From contig JANCRA010000116.1 in assembly GCA_024362935.1 (NCBI GenBank), forward strand, positions 680,501 to 744,500: 64,000 bases of DNA, in the 5' to 3' direction. The DNA is from Setophaga petechia. Its lineage: Eukaryota; Chordata; Aves; Passeriformes; Parulidae. Of this stretch, positions 32,871-45,029 are shown one piece after another. The position numbers were made by a program, and so were the translations under genes. The notes beneath the pieces are model-generated. The model did no database searches and was not told the DNA's origin. It was given only the letters and a program-made list of their open reading frames with translations. How positions within the stretch are numbered: position 1 is the stretch's first letter; each line of letters opens with the position of its first letter.

Positions 32871-33890
32871 CTGGATCCCTGTGGATCAGAGATGCTCAGC
32901 ACTTCAGGTGTCTTTGGGAGTTGAACCCAGAAACTCCAAAGAAAGATTTTTTTTTTCTGGAAGCGGCTCCTATGGCACCATCAGCATCCAAAGGTGCCTG
33001 GGTAGGGAGCAGGACCAGAGCAGCGTGGGAAGGGAAGGGCAGGGCAGGAACCCCAGGAACTCCCACAGTTCCAAAAGCCCCAGAAGAGAAATGAGGAAGA
33101 TTGTGGAGAAAAAACCAAAATCATCATTTTTCCTTCAGGTGCAGGGAACATCACACACCCCGTTCTGCTGCCTCAGTTCCTGAAGGATCCATCCCACTCC
33201 TGGGGTGATCAAACCCAGCCTGGGGGGACCTGTCCCAGTCCCAGGGGTCCCCTCCCAGCACCCAGCTCTGCTGCAGGACCCCCAGTCTGAGATTTGGGGT
33301 ATATTCCATCCCATATCATTCAGCTATGGATGCCATTATTTGCAGAAATTCTTCTGTTGGAGCTCCCAACTTCCAGAATCTCCTGTGCAAGGAGTTTCTC
33401 CAGTCAGGCAAATCTACCAGGGTGTAAAAATATTTTTTTTCCTTCATTTTTCCTGCATTTCCAGCCTCAGACAGCCGGGGTGACCTGTGCACATCCCAGT
33501 CCTGCTTGGGAAAACCTCCCTGGAGCTGGGTCAGGTCTTTGGAGAGGAGAAGTGGAGCTGCATATCTTAGGATGCTTAAGGAGGGCTTTGCTCTGCATCC
33601 CAAATGCAGGTGGGAGACCTTCAATAACTGGAAAAAGAGAGGATTTTCTTGGGGGCGGGTGTGGAACTCGGATAAAATGATCCCACAAAGGACGGGGGTC
33701 AGGTCTGGACCCTGCTCAGCCACTTGATGGCAGTGGGTATCCAAACACTTCCCTTTTTTTCCCAGTAATTTCGGTGGAATTGGTAGAAAATGTCCCTTTT
33801 TCCCCAGACTGGGGGTGTCCCTGGGCCCACAGTGCAGCTGGCACTCGGATGTGAAGGGGTTTTGTGGGGGAAAGGCTCCAAGAGCTGGGA
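32871..33890. other. Intergenic, no feature recognised
   Basis: Unique-looking sequence of ordinary composition. No gene or mobile element was identified. Confidence 0.5.
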
Positions 33891-33894
33891 TGGA

Positions 33895-34315
33895 CACGTG
33901 GACAGACGGACACATGGTCAGATGGACAGATGGACACATGGACGGATGGACACATGGACAGAGGGACAGAGGGACACATGGACAGATGGACAGATGGACA
34001 GATGGACACATGGACACGTGGACACATGGACAGAGGGATGGTGCAGGACAGGGGATGGACACATGGACACATGGACAGAGGGACAGATCAACACATGGAC
34101 AGAGGGACAGATGGACAATGGACAGAGGGATGGTGCAGGACAGGGGATGGACACATGGACACATGGACAGAGGGACAGATCAACACATGGGCACAGGGAC
34201 ACATGGACAATGGACAGAGGGACACTGCAGGACAGGGGATGGACACAGGGACACAGGGACACATGGACACATGGACAATGGACAGAGGGACACTGCAGGA
34301 CAGGGGATGGACACA
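33895..34315. repeat. ~10-bp array (ggacacatgg / ggacagaggg)n
   Basis: Short units nested in a longer repeat of about 90 bp marked by atggtgcaggacaggggatg and cactgcaggacaggggatgg. Confidence 0.93.
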
Positions 34316-35465
34316 GAGCCAGGGGGGTCCTGGGGCTCTGGGATCACCCTGAGCCTGTCCAGGGACCCTGGAGCTCCATCCCCTGCCCTGCACACCCACC
34401 CAGGGCTAATGAGCACCTTTGTCACTAATTAGCTCAGGAGCCTTCAGTAATTAATCCTCCAAATCAGGCACAGCCATCCCTGGTTCACATCCCACTCCTG
34501 GATCCCAAGGACACCCCGGGTTTGTGGGCAGTGACCCCAGTTCCAGCTCTCCCTGCTCCCTGTCTGCACAGCAGCGCTCCCCAGATTTCTGACACCTCTC
34601 TCCAGGGCAGGATTCTCCCACCCAGGAAAGAACTGAGCCAAAAACTGCTGGGTACCTCTGTCTCCATCTCACCTGGATCCCAAACATCGCTGGGACCCCA
34701 TCCCCATGTCCCAACACCAGTTTGGGACACTCCACTCAGCCCCAGAGCACGGGGACCCCAAACCCCACCGGGCCCCAGTGTCCCCATTCTGGCCCCACAT
34801 CACCTGGATCCCCATCCCACAGGTGCCCCCAGTGCCCCACCCAGCCCGGGGACCCTGAGCACCCCATCCTGGGACCACCCAGCTCTGTGAGGGCTGCAGG
34901 GCTGTTTGCTGAGCTCCAGCAAACAGGGGAGAGGAAAAGGGAATAAAAAAGGGAAAACATCTCCTGTCCAAACACAGCCGGGCCCACCAAGGGCCTCCTG
35001 CCTTTTTATCTTCACAAGGCTCTCATTAAGGCTCAGCAACACCAAACCTGTCCCTCCCTTCTGTGCCCCCTCCCCAGGGCCTTTATCTGCCCCCAGTAAC
35101 CCCAAACCTGCCCCCTTCCATCTGTGCCCCCTCCCCAGGGCCTTTATGCACCCCCAGTAACCCCAAATCTGCCCCCCTCTCGTCTGTGCCCCCTCCCCAG
35201 GTCCTTTATGTGCCCCAGGGCAGTGGCAGGGCCGGTGGGAGGGGTCCCTGTGCTGCTCCAGGGAATCAATTCGGTGCCAACCACGGGATTTTAGGGATCA
35301 TTTGGATTTTTTGGGGTACAGACCCCCCTGGGGAGCTTCCCCCTGCAGCCCCCGGCCGGGGGTGCCCCACACCGCGGCTCTGGGGGTCCCAGAGCAGAGC
35401 AGAGCAGAGCCTGCCCTGGCCAGGGCACAGCCCCTGATGGCTTTTCCAGCGATGCTCGGGGCTGG
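34316..35465. other. Intergenic; a ~58-bp repeat near 35043-35210
   Basis: Mostly unique. Three copies of a unit with tgtgccccctccccagg lie at about 35060, 35122 and 35184. Nothing else is supportable. Confidence 0.6.
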
Positions 35466-35469
35466 GAAC

Positions 35470-35985
35470 AGCCCGGAGCTGTTCGGGGTTTGTTCCCAGT
35501 TTGGAGCAGTTTGGGGTCATTCCCAGCCTGGAGCAGTTCGGGGTTTGGTCCCAGTTTGGAGCAGTTCAGGGTTTGTTCCCAGTTTGGGGTTTGTTCCCAG
35601 TTTGGGGTTTGTTCCCAGTTTGGAGCAGTTCAGGGTTTGTTCCCAGTTCGGGGTTTGTTCCCAGTTCGTTTAGGGTCTGTTCCCAGTTTAGAGCAGTTCA
35701 GGGTTTGTTCCCAGTTTGGGGTTTGTTCCCTGTTCAGGGTTTGTTCCCTGTTCAGGGTTTGTTCCCAGTTTGGGGTTTGTTCCCTGTTCAGGGTTTGTTC
35801 CCTGTTCAGGGTTTGTTCCCAGTTCGAGATTTGTTCCCAGTTCAGAGCAGTTTGGGGTAATTCCCAGCCCAGAGCAGTTCGGGGTTTGTTCCCAGTTTGT
35901 TCCCAGTTTGGGGTTTGTTCCCAGTTTGGGGTTTGTTCCCAGTTCGGGGTTTGTTCCCAGTTTGGAGCAGTCGGGGTTTATCCCT
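35470..35985. repeat. 18-bp minisatellite
   Basis: The unit is gtttgttcccagtttggg, with interspersed agcagttcaggg variants. Confidence 0.95.
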
Positions 35986-36007
35986 GGGGAAGGCCGGCCG
36001 AGGGGCA

Positions 36008-36378
36008 GCTGTGATTGCTGTGGTTGTTGTGGTTGCTGTGGCTGCTGTGGTTGCTGTGGTTGTTGTGGCTGCTGTGGTTGCTGTGGTTGCTGTGGTTGCT
36101 GTGGTGCTGCTGTGGTTGCTGTGGCTGCTGTGGTGCTGTGGTTGCTGTGGCTGCTGTGGTTGCTGTGGTTGCTGTGGCTGCTGTGGTTGCTGTGGTTGCT
36201 GTGGTTGCTGTGGTGCTGCTGTGGTTGCTGTGGCTGCTGTGGTGCTGTGGTTGCTGTGGTTGCTGTGGTTGCTGTGGTTGCTGTGGTTGCTGTGGTTGCT
36301 GTGGTTGCTGTGGTTGTTGTGGTTGCCGTGGTTGCTGTGGTTGCTGTGGTTGCTGTGGCTGCTGTGGTGCTGCCGTGG
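36008..36378. repeat. 9-bp (GCTGTGGTT)n array
   Basis: About 40 units of gctgtggtt/gctgtggct. It is CTG-rich on plus and CAG-rich on minus. The period is divisible by 3, so long low-complexity frames (Cys-Gly-Cys or Gln-Pro-Gln) appear on both strands. Confidence 0.96.
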
Positions 36379-36764
36379 TGCAGCTGCGGCCCCGGGCCGG
36401 CTCCCCCTGCCCCATTTCCTCCCCAATAAAGCCCCGAGCCCCGGGGAGGCTGTGGCGGCCGAGGTGTGACTTTTCCCAGCTCATTAGGATCAGCCGCGAG
36501 GTTTTTAGGAATCCCAGCCCCTAATGACAGCCTGAATCCATCAGCCGAGCTGGGGGTGCAGGAGAGCCCCGGCACATTCCCGGGCCTGTCCCCTCCCCTC
36601 ACTGTGCTGACCCCCAAAAATCAGCTGTGGGGGCCTGCAGAGCTCAGGGGGCCAAAGGGGGGGACCCCGAGTCCCTGCCCCGGGAATTTGGTGGCCTTGG
36701 GGTGACACTGGGTTCCTGTGTGGTCCCATTGAGTAATTCAGGGCCAGTGTCACCCTGTGGGAGG

Positions 36765-37130
36765 ACATGGGGGGGGTCTCTGCCCCCAGGGACGGGGGGA
36801 CATGGGGGGACATCCCAATGGGGGGGGAGGGAACACGGGGGGACACCCAGTCAAAGGCAGGGGGACATGGGACAGCATCTCATATGGGGACAGGGGACAT
36901 GGGGGGACATCCCAATGGGGGACAGGGGGACACCCCCAAATGGGGACCTTCCTCCCCATGGGCACCCTGCCATAGGGACCTTCCTCCCTAAGTGACGCCC
37001 CTCAATGGGGACCTTCCTCCCCAAGGGGGACACCCCCAAACGGGGACCTTCCTACACAGGGGACACCCCTCAATGGGGACCTTTGATCCCCCCAAACGGG
37101 GACCCCCTTCCAGCAGTCCAAGGGGGACCT
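36765..37130. repeat. ~28-bp G-rich minisatellite
   Basis: Variants of ggggacatcccaatgggg and ggggacacccccaaatgggg, the latter with accttcctcccc. Confidence 0.85.
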
Positions 37131-37253
37131 TTGGCCCCTCTCTGAACAGGGAATCCCTCCATTCATGGGGGTCTCTTCTGAGGGATCCTCAGCCCCATCT
37201 CCAGCGGGAATACCCTCAAATGGGGACCCCCTTCATCCTCAAGTTGGAGGAGT

Positions 37254-37700
37254 TGGGATGTGTCCCTTGGGGAGCTGGGGCACTGGGATGTGTCCCTCGG
37301 GGAGCTGGGGCACTGGGATGTGTCCCTCAGGGAGCTGGGGCACTGGGATGTGTCCCCTGGGGAACTGGGGCACTGGGATGTGTCCCCTGGGGAACTGGGG
37401 CACTGGGATGTGTCCCTCAGAGAGCTGGGGCACTGGGATGTGTCCCCTGGGGAGCTGGGGCACTGGGATGTGTCCCCTGGGGAGCTGGGGCACTGGGATG
37501 TGTCCCTCAGGGAGCTGGGGCACTGGGATGTGTCCCTTGGGGAGCTGGGGCACTGGGATGTGTCCCTCAGAGAGCTGGGGCACTGGGATGTGTCCCTTGG
37601 GGAGCTGGGGCACTGGGATGTGTCCCTCGGGGAATTGGGGCACTGGGATGTGTCCCTCGGGGAATTGGGGCACTGGGATGTGTCCCTTGGGGAGCTGGGA
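37254..37700. repeat. 30-bp minisatellite, 15 copies
   Basis: The unit contains ctgggatgtgtcccttgggg then agctggggca. The period is exactly 30, so all frames stay open across the array on both strands. Confidence 0.97.
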
Positions 37701-37857
37701 CCCCTGGCAGGGTCCTGGCCCCTCTGGACACCCTGAGGGATGTGCTGAGTTCTGACAGGGGAGAGAAGGGGAGAGTGCAGGGAGAAGGGGAATGATGCTG
37801 GGAAACGGGGACGCTGCGGGAGAAGGGGACAATGAAGGAAGGGGCAGTGCAAGGGGG

Positions 37858-38130
37858 TGATACAGGGAAAGGAGGACAGTGTGAAAAGGGGACAGAGCAA
37901 GGACAGAGGGACAGTGCAAGGACAGAGGGACAGTGCAAGGACAGAGGGACAGTGCAAGGAGAGGGGGACAGTGCAAGGAGAGGGGGACAGTGCAAGGAGA
38001 GGACAGAGCAAGGACAGGGGGACGGTGCAAGGACAGAGGGACAGTGCAAGGACAGAGGGACAGTGCAAGGACAGAGGGACAGTGCAAGGAGAGATGGACA
38101 GTGCAAGGACAGAGGGACAGCACGAGGAGA
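37858..38130. repeat. 19-20 bp minisatellite
   Basis: The unit is cagtgcaaggacagaggga, about 13 copies. Confidence 0.94.
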
Positions 38131-38139
38131 GGGGACGCC

Positions 38140-38560
38140 GTGACGGACGCTGCCCTTTGTCCGGCCCTCGCTGGATTAGCGGCACATCTCAAAGAGCCCA
38201 AACTGCGCCGATGTCCCCACGTCTGCCGGGAGCGCGGGCCGGGCGCGGCTTTACGGCGCTAATCCCGCCTGCCCGCGGTTCATTACAATCGGCCCGAGCC
38301 GAGGGGGCTCTCGGGGCTGTTCAACCCCGCCCGGCCGGGGGCTGAGCGGATCGCGGCGCTCTCGTTGTTCTCGGGACGCCGTTAATCCCCCGGGGCTGGC
38401 GGCGCTCCGGACCCGGCTCCTCCCGGCCCCGCTCCGGGGATGCTCCCGCAGGGTCTGCCCGGCTCGGCCCCCGCTGCGGGGAGTGATTTAATTAAAACCG
38501 CTGGGCTCGGTCGGGATTTTTAAAATGTACTTGTGTATGTGACGGATTAAATCACATTCC
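38140..38560. promoter_or_regulatory. Candidate regulatory element with four GGATTA/TAATCC motifs
   Basis: CpG-rich, unique sequence. GGATTA or TAATCC, the bicoid-class (Otx/Gsc/Pitx, K50) homeodomain core, occurs at 38173-38178, 38260-38265, 38383-38388 and 38544-38549. A ttaattaa-type motif lies near 38488. No repeat structure. Confidence 0.4.
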
Positions 38561-38813
38561 TCTGGCACCTCGGGGTTTGAGCGGGAGGGTTTTTGTGGTG
38601 GGGGGTGATAACCCCTGGGGGCTCGGGAGGGCTCTGTCCCCTCGGGACAGCTGAGTCACCGGAATGCCTTGAGTCCTTGTCTGCCTCTGGCCAGCCCGTG
38701 ACCTGTCCTGTTCGCAGGTTCCTTGGGGTGGGGAAGGGACTTGCGGGACAAAGTAGGGGACGGGGAGAGCCAAGCCCCGGGTCTGCCCCTCTGTGGGATG
38801 GATTTATTGGCCT

Positions 38814-39243
38814 TGTCACAATCCGTCCTCACAAATGGGTTCGTGGATTGATCTCAGGGTGCAAAAAGAACCAACACAGCACAGGGGGTTTGCAGTGATA
38901 AAATAAATGCACCTTTATTGAATGACCACAGCAAAATGCGATAGAGAGATTAAGGGAGAGGAAAAGATAGAGAAAGAGAGAGAAAAGAGAGAGAGGAAGG
39001 GGGGTAGAGCTGCCAAACGTAGAGACAAAGTCCTTTGGTCCAGTCCAGCCGAGGATCTGCCTGTTACACTGGGGAGATCTCAAAGTCTCTACCTAACTCA
39101 GAGGTTTTTATTATGATAACTCTATTGGAAATTGTGGGGGTGGGGGAGAAACAAATTTTCAGATTGGGGGGGGTTCTTCTCTTCAGTGGTTCCCGAATGA
39201 CGATCATGAGGCAGATGAGGGAAAATTTGGACAGACTCTCACA
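38814..39243 (-). mobile_element. Solo LTR, fourth family, minus orientation, 5-bp target duplication
   Basis: 430 bp, flanked by ggcct at 38809-38813 and 39244-39248. Read on minus it starts TGTGAGAG and ends TTGTGACA, with an AATAAA signal at 38914-38919. The 5-bp duplication suggests an ERVL-like or class I element. A purine-rich tract lies near 38940-39005. Confidence 0.85.
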
Positions 39244-39816
39244 GGCCTGCAGAAAAGCTGGATTCATCCCCATCATTTTCTGTCCTGCTGAGCCCTGCCA
39301 GCCTGGGCAGGGGGTAGGAATGCACTTTCCTTCCTCTCCAGTCCTGCTGTCTGCAGCTCAGCTCAGCTCCTGGCAGCTCCACCGGGGCACCAGGATTGGG
39401 ATCAAGTCTGGGCACCGATTTGGCACTGTGGAAAATGAGGGAGAGAGATGCTTGGGAAGGTCTCAGGCTGCATCGATCCACTTGGGGCACAGCCTTGGTC
39501 CTCTCATCCCCCAGAAATCCGTGTATAAAAGAGCTGGAATAAAGAAAGAATAAGAGCTGTGTGCCCAAATCCCCCCACATCCCAAAGACCCTGCCAGCCC
39601 CTTCCCCACCCATGGCTCTCAGAAAGACGCTGGTTTTTCACCTGTCTGCAAAACCCGAGGTGGCTTTCAGCCACAGATAATTAAAAGGAAGTGAGAATTA
39701 AGCAGCTTTATTAAGGGGATAAAGGTTATCTGCCAAAGATGCAGCGCTGAGCCCTTCCCGGCAAATCTCCTCTCGGCCCCGTGATAAGCAGGAGTGCAGT
39801 GGGACAGGCAGGGCTG

Positions 39817-40199
39817 TGTCACACACATCTTCTATGGAAAATCCTTTCCTTGGGATTTTTCCTCCTGAGAAGCTGAGAGGCCTCAGGAACAAAATGTAAA
39901 CATTGATTATCTGCTGCTGTGGAATGCAACAGGTGGAACTGGGATTGGTCTCATGTGGTTGTTTCTAATTAATGGCCAATCACAAGGAGCTGTCTCGGGC
40001 TCTCTGTCCGAGCCACAAACCTTTGTTATCATTCTTTCCCATTCTATTCTTAGCCAGCCTTCTGATGAAGCCTTTTCTTCTATTCTTTTAGTCTAGTTTT
40101 AATGTAATATATATCATAAAACAATAAATCAAGCTTCTGAAGCATGGAGTCAGATCCCCGACCCTTCCCTCACCCCAAGACCCCACGAACACGGTCCCA
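39817..40199 (+). mobile_element. Solo LTR, family A copy 3
   Basis: Begins TGTCACACAC and ends GGTCCCA. It aligns end to end with the copies at 8021 and 9613, including the aatggccaatcac segment and the AATAAATCA signal. The last bases are mutated and the target duplication is degraded (gggctg against ggggtg), suggesting an older copy. Confidence 0.85.
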
Positions 40200-41045
40200 G
40201 GGGTGAGTGAGGCTGGCCAGGAGAGGCGTTTTCCCGAGGTTTCCCCGGGGGATTGCAGCGGGACAGAGGGACGGGAGGATGCTTGGGATGAATGCAGGGC
40301 GCAGCTGAGGAGGCGCAAACGGCCTGGCTGAAGGGGATGGGGCTGGGCTGGAGAGATCGCAGAGAGGATAACCCGGCGGAGCCGAGCCTCAGGCTCTCGG
40401 GGTGCCCCCGCTCCTGCCGGGATGGCTCCCGTGTGCGCATGGAGCGGTCGGTGCTGGCAGGACGGGACCCCCGCACCCCCGTGCCGTGCCCCGGCGGCTC
40501 CGCCGGCACCTGGCGCGTCCCTCCCCGGGCTGCGAGCGCCGTTCCCGCTTTGGAGGGGGTCCCTGGATGGGATTAGCGCGTCCCGAGCCGGGCCGGGGGC
40601 GGCCGTGCGTGCTCCGGGCTCCATCCCCTCGTGTAATCTCGTTAAATGGTCAGGGAGCGTTTCCCCTGCCTCTGCCTCGCCGCTAATTCCCGAGTGAAAC
40701 ATCAAATGAGTTTCCCGAGGCTGCTGGGCGGCTCTGGCCGGCTCCGGTGGGAATATAAAAGAGACATCATGAGCGATGGGAGGAAATCCCACCACAGCCC
40801 CTATTTTCCAGACTGTCTGGGATGAATTTACCCCAAGCTGCCTTGCACAGGGAGCAAAGGCATCACATTTTAAATTAAACTCCCCTGGATACATGAAAAT
40901 AAGGATGAATTGGAGTGGCCTGCCTGGAAATGCAGCAGAGGAACCGGCAAACTGAGGATTCCCCTTTGTGGACTGAGCATTGCAGTGACCAAAATCATCA
41001 GGTTTAAAAATCCTGGCTTTAGACCAGTTCTGGTGAAATGAGCTG
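40200..41045. other. Intergenic unique sequence
   Basis: GC-rich then AT-richer unique sequence without repeats. It contains gtgtaatctcgttaaatggt near 40630 and ccgctaattcccgagtg near 40680. A regulatory role is possible; no coding potential is seen. Confidence 0.4.
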
Positions 41046-41073
41046 TTATGAAAAAGAGTAAACAATTAAAAAA

Positions 41074-41140
41074 TAAAAAAAAAAAAAAAAGAAAGAAAGA
41101 AATGAAATTTCACCTTCTCCCTCTTTCCAAACGGTTTGTG

Positions 41141-41182
<42 letters not shown>

Positions 41183-41215
41183 AACCAACAAAAAAAACCA
41201 ACAAAAAAAAAACCA
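41074..41215. repeat. Long poly(A) tracts
   Basis: A run of about 17 A at 41074-41090 and about 38 A at 41143-41180, followed by aaaccaac units. It could be a slippage-expanded simple repeat. Confidence 0.95.
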
Positions 41216-41689
41216 ACCTTGTCGCTTTGGCACTGCCATCCCAGCATGGATGAGCCAGGATTTCCTGGGGGGAACCTGGCACCAGTCCCCCCCCTGCCTG
41301 GTGTGATTTTATTGTAAAAACTGAATAAATCATTCCATCAAGCGATGCCTGCTGCTGTGGAATGAATTTGGGTGACCTTGGCACCATCTTTGCATAAAAT
41401 CTGTTTGATTTTATTGCAACAACGGATTAAGTCGTTAAACAAGCGGGCGCTGATGCTGCGGGATGAACACGGGGATCCCGACGGAGGTGTGGGACTGGGG
41501 GGCAGATTGAGCTCCCCAACTCCGCTAAAACCTCGTCCTGGGGCCGGTTCGGGCTGTGCAGCCGCCGTGCCTCAGTTTCCCCCCGCAGGAGCCGGGGGAG
41601 CAGAGCCCGGGGTGACCCCGCACCCCGCGGGAGCAGAGCCGGATCCGAGCCTGGATCGGCCCCGTGCTCCCCCCGGCTCCATCTCTATT

Positions 41690-42140
41690 GATTTAATAAG
41701 ATGGAGAGGAATTAACGGGGCCGCAGCATTGGAATAATGAAAGATGAACAAAGGGGCAGCGCTAGCAAAGATGCTGCCAGCTTTTAATGATGAGGCCGGG
41801 CAGATCCCCCGCCAGTTGTCCCTTTGGAGTGGCGATTAAGAACATACTGTTATTGTTAAGGCCGAGAGATAAATCCCTGCACCGTTTCTGATGTGATCAG
41901 CCGGGGCTTCTCCCTACAATTTGTGATCCTATTGTGGACGGTGTTTGCCCTGGGCAAGGAGAGTCTGGGAACCACTTATGAACCATCCTTTGGTCATTAG
42001 TCTCCTCATTAGGGGAGAACAATGTGGGAAAAAAAGATAATTGAAGGGAGCAGCGGGCTGATGGCGCACTCAGGCCCGGCCCAGCGCTGCCTCAATGCTT
42101 AGTTTGTTGATAATTCCCAATTAACTTTAAATGCGCAGGT
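41690..42140. promoter_or_regulatory. Candidate conserved non-coding element
   Basis: 450 bp of unique, AT-balanced sequence. It holds a SOX/TCF-type aacaaag (41747-41753), tgttattgttaag near 41850, a forkhead core tgtttgc (41942-41948) and several TAAT cores. No repeats, no coding frame. Function inferred. Confidence 0.45.
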
Positions 42141-42284
42141 TTGGGATGCTCTCGACACCTGGAATTGCAGTCTCCGTGAGCAGGGGCTCCGGGGCTGTGC
42201 AGACGGGAGGAGCACGGAGCATTTTGAGTATTAATTGATTTTTGGGGGTTCTCCCAGCCTTTGCTCTCAGCTGGATGAACCCCA

Positions 42285-42345
42285 TGGAATCGCGGAATTC
42301 CAGGCTTGGAAGAGACGTTTAAAGGGCATCCAGCCCGACCACAAC
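42285..42345 (-). mobile_element. CR1 3' end, antisense
   Basis: Reads catggaatcgcggaattcca then ggcttggaagagacgtttaa, a diverged reverse-complement CR1 end. Confidence 0.65.
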
Positions 42346-42589
42346 TCACGGGGTGCTGGGAATGGACCCCGGGGAGCCGCCGGGCGCGGGCGGGGGTGCA
42401 GCAGGTCCCGCTCCCTCACTGCACATCTGGCTGAGTTATGGGGCCAGATGTGCGCCGAGGAGCGCGGCACGCAGCAAGGAGCCCGCCGGGATCGGGGGTT
42501 TCTCCCCAGGGAAAGGCAGAACGCGGGGCCGGCCCCTGGCTCCTGCCTGGACATGCCCGGGTGCCTGGGTGATGAATCAGCCCCGGCTG

Positions 42590-42730
42590 CGGAGGAGGGG
42601 GAAAGCCCTAATTCCTCAGGATGCTCGATATTATCAAGTGCTAATGAGGCTGGATGGGGCTGAGGTGCTTTGCGGGCCATTATCCCAAATTAACCTGACA
42701 ATGAGGCCGGGCAGCGCTGTCTGAGGGGCG
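42590..42730. promoter_or_regulatory. Small unique block, candidate regulatory
   Basis: aatgaggccgggcag here (about 42700) also occurs, one base different, at about 41790 in the larger candidate element. Several TAAT/ATTA cores are present. Confidence 0.3.
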
Positions 42731-42832
42731 GCCCGGGTGTGTATTGGCTGTCTGGGCTGGGGGCTGCTGTCCCCTGCCTCCCCCAGCACAAAGCCGGGCC
42801 TTGGGCACTGCAGGGAATCTCCCATTGCATGG

Positions 42833-42955
42833 AAATCACGGAATGGCTGGGGCTGGAGGGACCTTGGGGACCATCTCGTTCCACCCCTGCCATGGCAGGG
42901 ACACGTGCCGCTGTCCCAAACCCCGTCCAGCCTGGCCTGGGACATCTTGGGGAGG
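42833..42955 (-). mobile_element. CR1 3' end, antisense
   Basis: atcacggaatggctggggct is followed by ggagggaccttggggaccat and ccacccctgccatggcaggg, a reverse-complement CR1 3' region. Confidence 0.75.
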
Positions 42956-43854
42956 TTTGACAGGCAGGAGAGAAAATGAGGTGACAAGGATGGAGAGAAC
43001 AGGCAGAGACTCCTCTCCAGGCCACCTTTGGGCTGACCTATGACACTGGCATGTCCCCTAATTGTCCTGTCCATCCCATGCTCTGCTGGCACCTCGCTCT
43101 GGCAGGGTCCTTGGGGGTGGCCTTGCCTTTGTCACCTGGAACCCAGGCTCCCCTTGCTCCTGCCCTCACCCAGTCTGGGGCTGTTGGTGGGACCCTGGGA
43201 GATGCTGAGGATCCAGAAGGAGACTTGGATCCTCCTGCAAAGGGAGAGACAGGGTTCACCAGGAGCAGAGAACTCCAGCACCATGGTCTGCAGCTCCCTG
43301 CAGCTCCCTGGGGCCTGCCTGAGGGGGACAGAGCTGGGGCAGGGTGGCTCCAGGGGCACAGAGCTGGGGCAGGGTGGCTCCTTGGCACCCACCTCCAGGT
43401 GCTCCCGGTGCACAGAGCACCCACAGCTGCTGCTGTGAGCCAGAGGAATTTATCTTTTTAGGCGTTATGGGGGAGGAATAGGAACACATCCATTCTCCTC
43501 CTCAAAGGGAACTCGTGCTCCTCTTCCCACTGCAGAGAGGGATCCCCATTCCCCTCTCCTAGAGGATTCAGTGGGATCTGGTTTGGAAAGGGACAAAGCA
43601 CCAGCTCAAGGAGCCATGGGGCTGAGAACATTCCTAATTTGCCATTGCTGGTTCATGGATTATCATTTACTGGCACTTTGGATTAGCACAGGAGAAACCT
43701 CTGCAAAAATCTGACCTAAGGTCAAAACCTGGTGCTCAGAATCCCATTTTTAAGGCAATTTTCATTAAAAGACACGAACTCAGGATTTCAGCCCCCTCAG
43801 GTTGGCAGTGCTGGGCCATTTATTCCAATGAGCAGGAGCACCCTCAGCAGCACC

Positions 43855-44530
43855 TGGGGCCTGGGATCCATCCTCCTCTGATTGCAGGGAGCCTGGGATC
43901 CCTCCTCTCTCCCTGACTGCAAGGAGCCTGGGATCCATCCTCCCCCGACTGCAGGAGCACAGGGAGTCTGGGATCCATCCTCCCCTGATTGCAGGTATCC
44001 TGGGATCCATCCTCTCTCCCTGACTGCAAGGAGCCTGGGATCCATCCTTCCCTGACTGCAGGAGCACAGGAAGCCTGGGATCCATCTTCCCCTGATTGCA
44101 GGGAGACTGGGATCCATCCTCCTCTGATTGCAGGGAGCCACAGATCCATCCTCTCCTGATTGCAAGGTACCCGGGATCCATCCTCTCTCCCTGACTGCAG
44201 GGGCACCAGGAACCTGGGATCCATCCTCCCCTGACTACAGGGAGCCTGGGATCCATCCTCTCCTGATTGCAGGAGCACAGGGAATCTGGGATCCACCCTC
44301 CCCTGATTGCAGGGGTACCAGGAGCCTGGGATCCCTCCTCTCTTCCTTACTGTAAGGATCCTGGGATCCCTCCTCTCTCCCTGACTGCAAGGAGCCTGGG
44401 ATCCAACCTCTCCTAATTGCAGGAGCACCAGGAACACGGGATCCATCCTTCCCTGACTGCAGGGGCACCAGGAACTGGGGATCCATCCTGTTTTCCTAAT
44501 TGCAGGGAGCCTGGGATCCATCCTCTCCTA
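43855..44530. repeat. ~32-bp minisatellite, about 20 copies
   Basis: The unit contains gggagcctgggatccatcct then cctctgattgca, with variable agcaccagg insertions. Confidence 0.94.
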
Positions 44531-44544
44531 ACCGCAGGGTGCTC

Positions 44545-44985
44545 CCAATGGTCTGATCGCTCCCTCCCGATGATCTGATCGCTCCCTCCCAATGATTGAT
44601 GATTGATCGCTCCCTCCCGATGATCTGATCGCTCCCCCCGATGATCTGATCACTCCCCCCGACGATCTCATCACTCCCTCCCGATGATTGATGATTGATC
44701 GCTCCCCCCGATGATCTGATCGCTCCCCCCGGTGATCTGATCGCTCCCTCCCATGATCTGATCGCTCCCCCCGATGATCTGATCGCTTCCCCCGATGATT
44801 GATGATTGATCGCTCCCTCCCGATGATCTGATCGCTCCCCCCGGTGATCTGATCGCTCCCTCCCAGTGATCTGATCGCTCCCTCCCATGATCTGATCGCT
44901 TCCCCCGATGATTGATGATTGATCGCTCCCTCCCGGTGATCTGATCGCTCCCCCCGGTGATCTGATCGCTCCCTCCCGGCTCCCG
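44545..44985. repeat. ~20-bp array (gatgatctgatcgctccccc)n
   Basis: About 20 units, with a longer variant adding gattgatgattgatcgc every few units. Confidence 0.95.
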
Positions 44986-45029
44986 GCGCTGTTTCCCGCA
45001 GGCAGGAGCCCTCAGGAGCGCTCACGCCC

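Noticed and set aside
36008..36378. Possible polyglutamine or Asn/His-rich protein
   Set aside because: A 9-bp CTG-rich repeat with a period divisible by 3 gives open frames everywhere; no flanking coding sequence.
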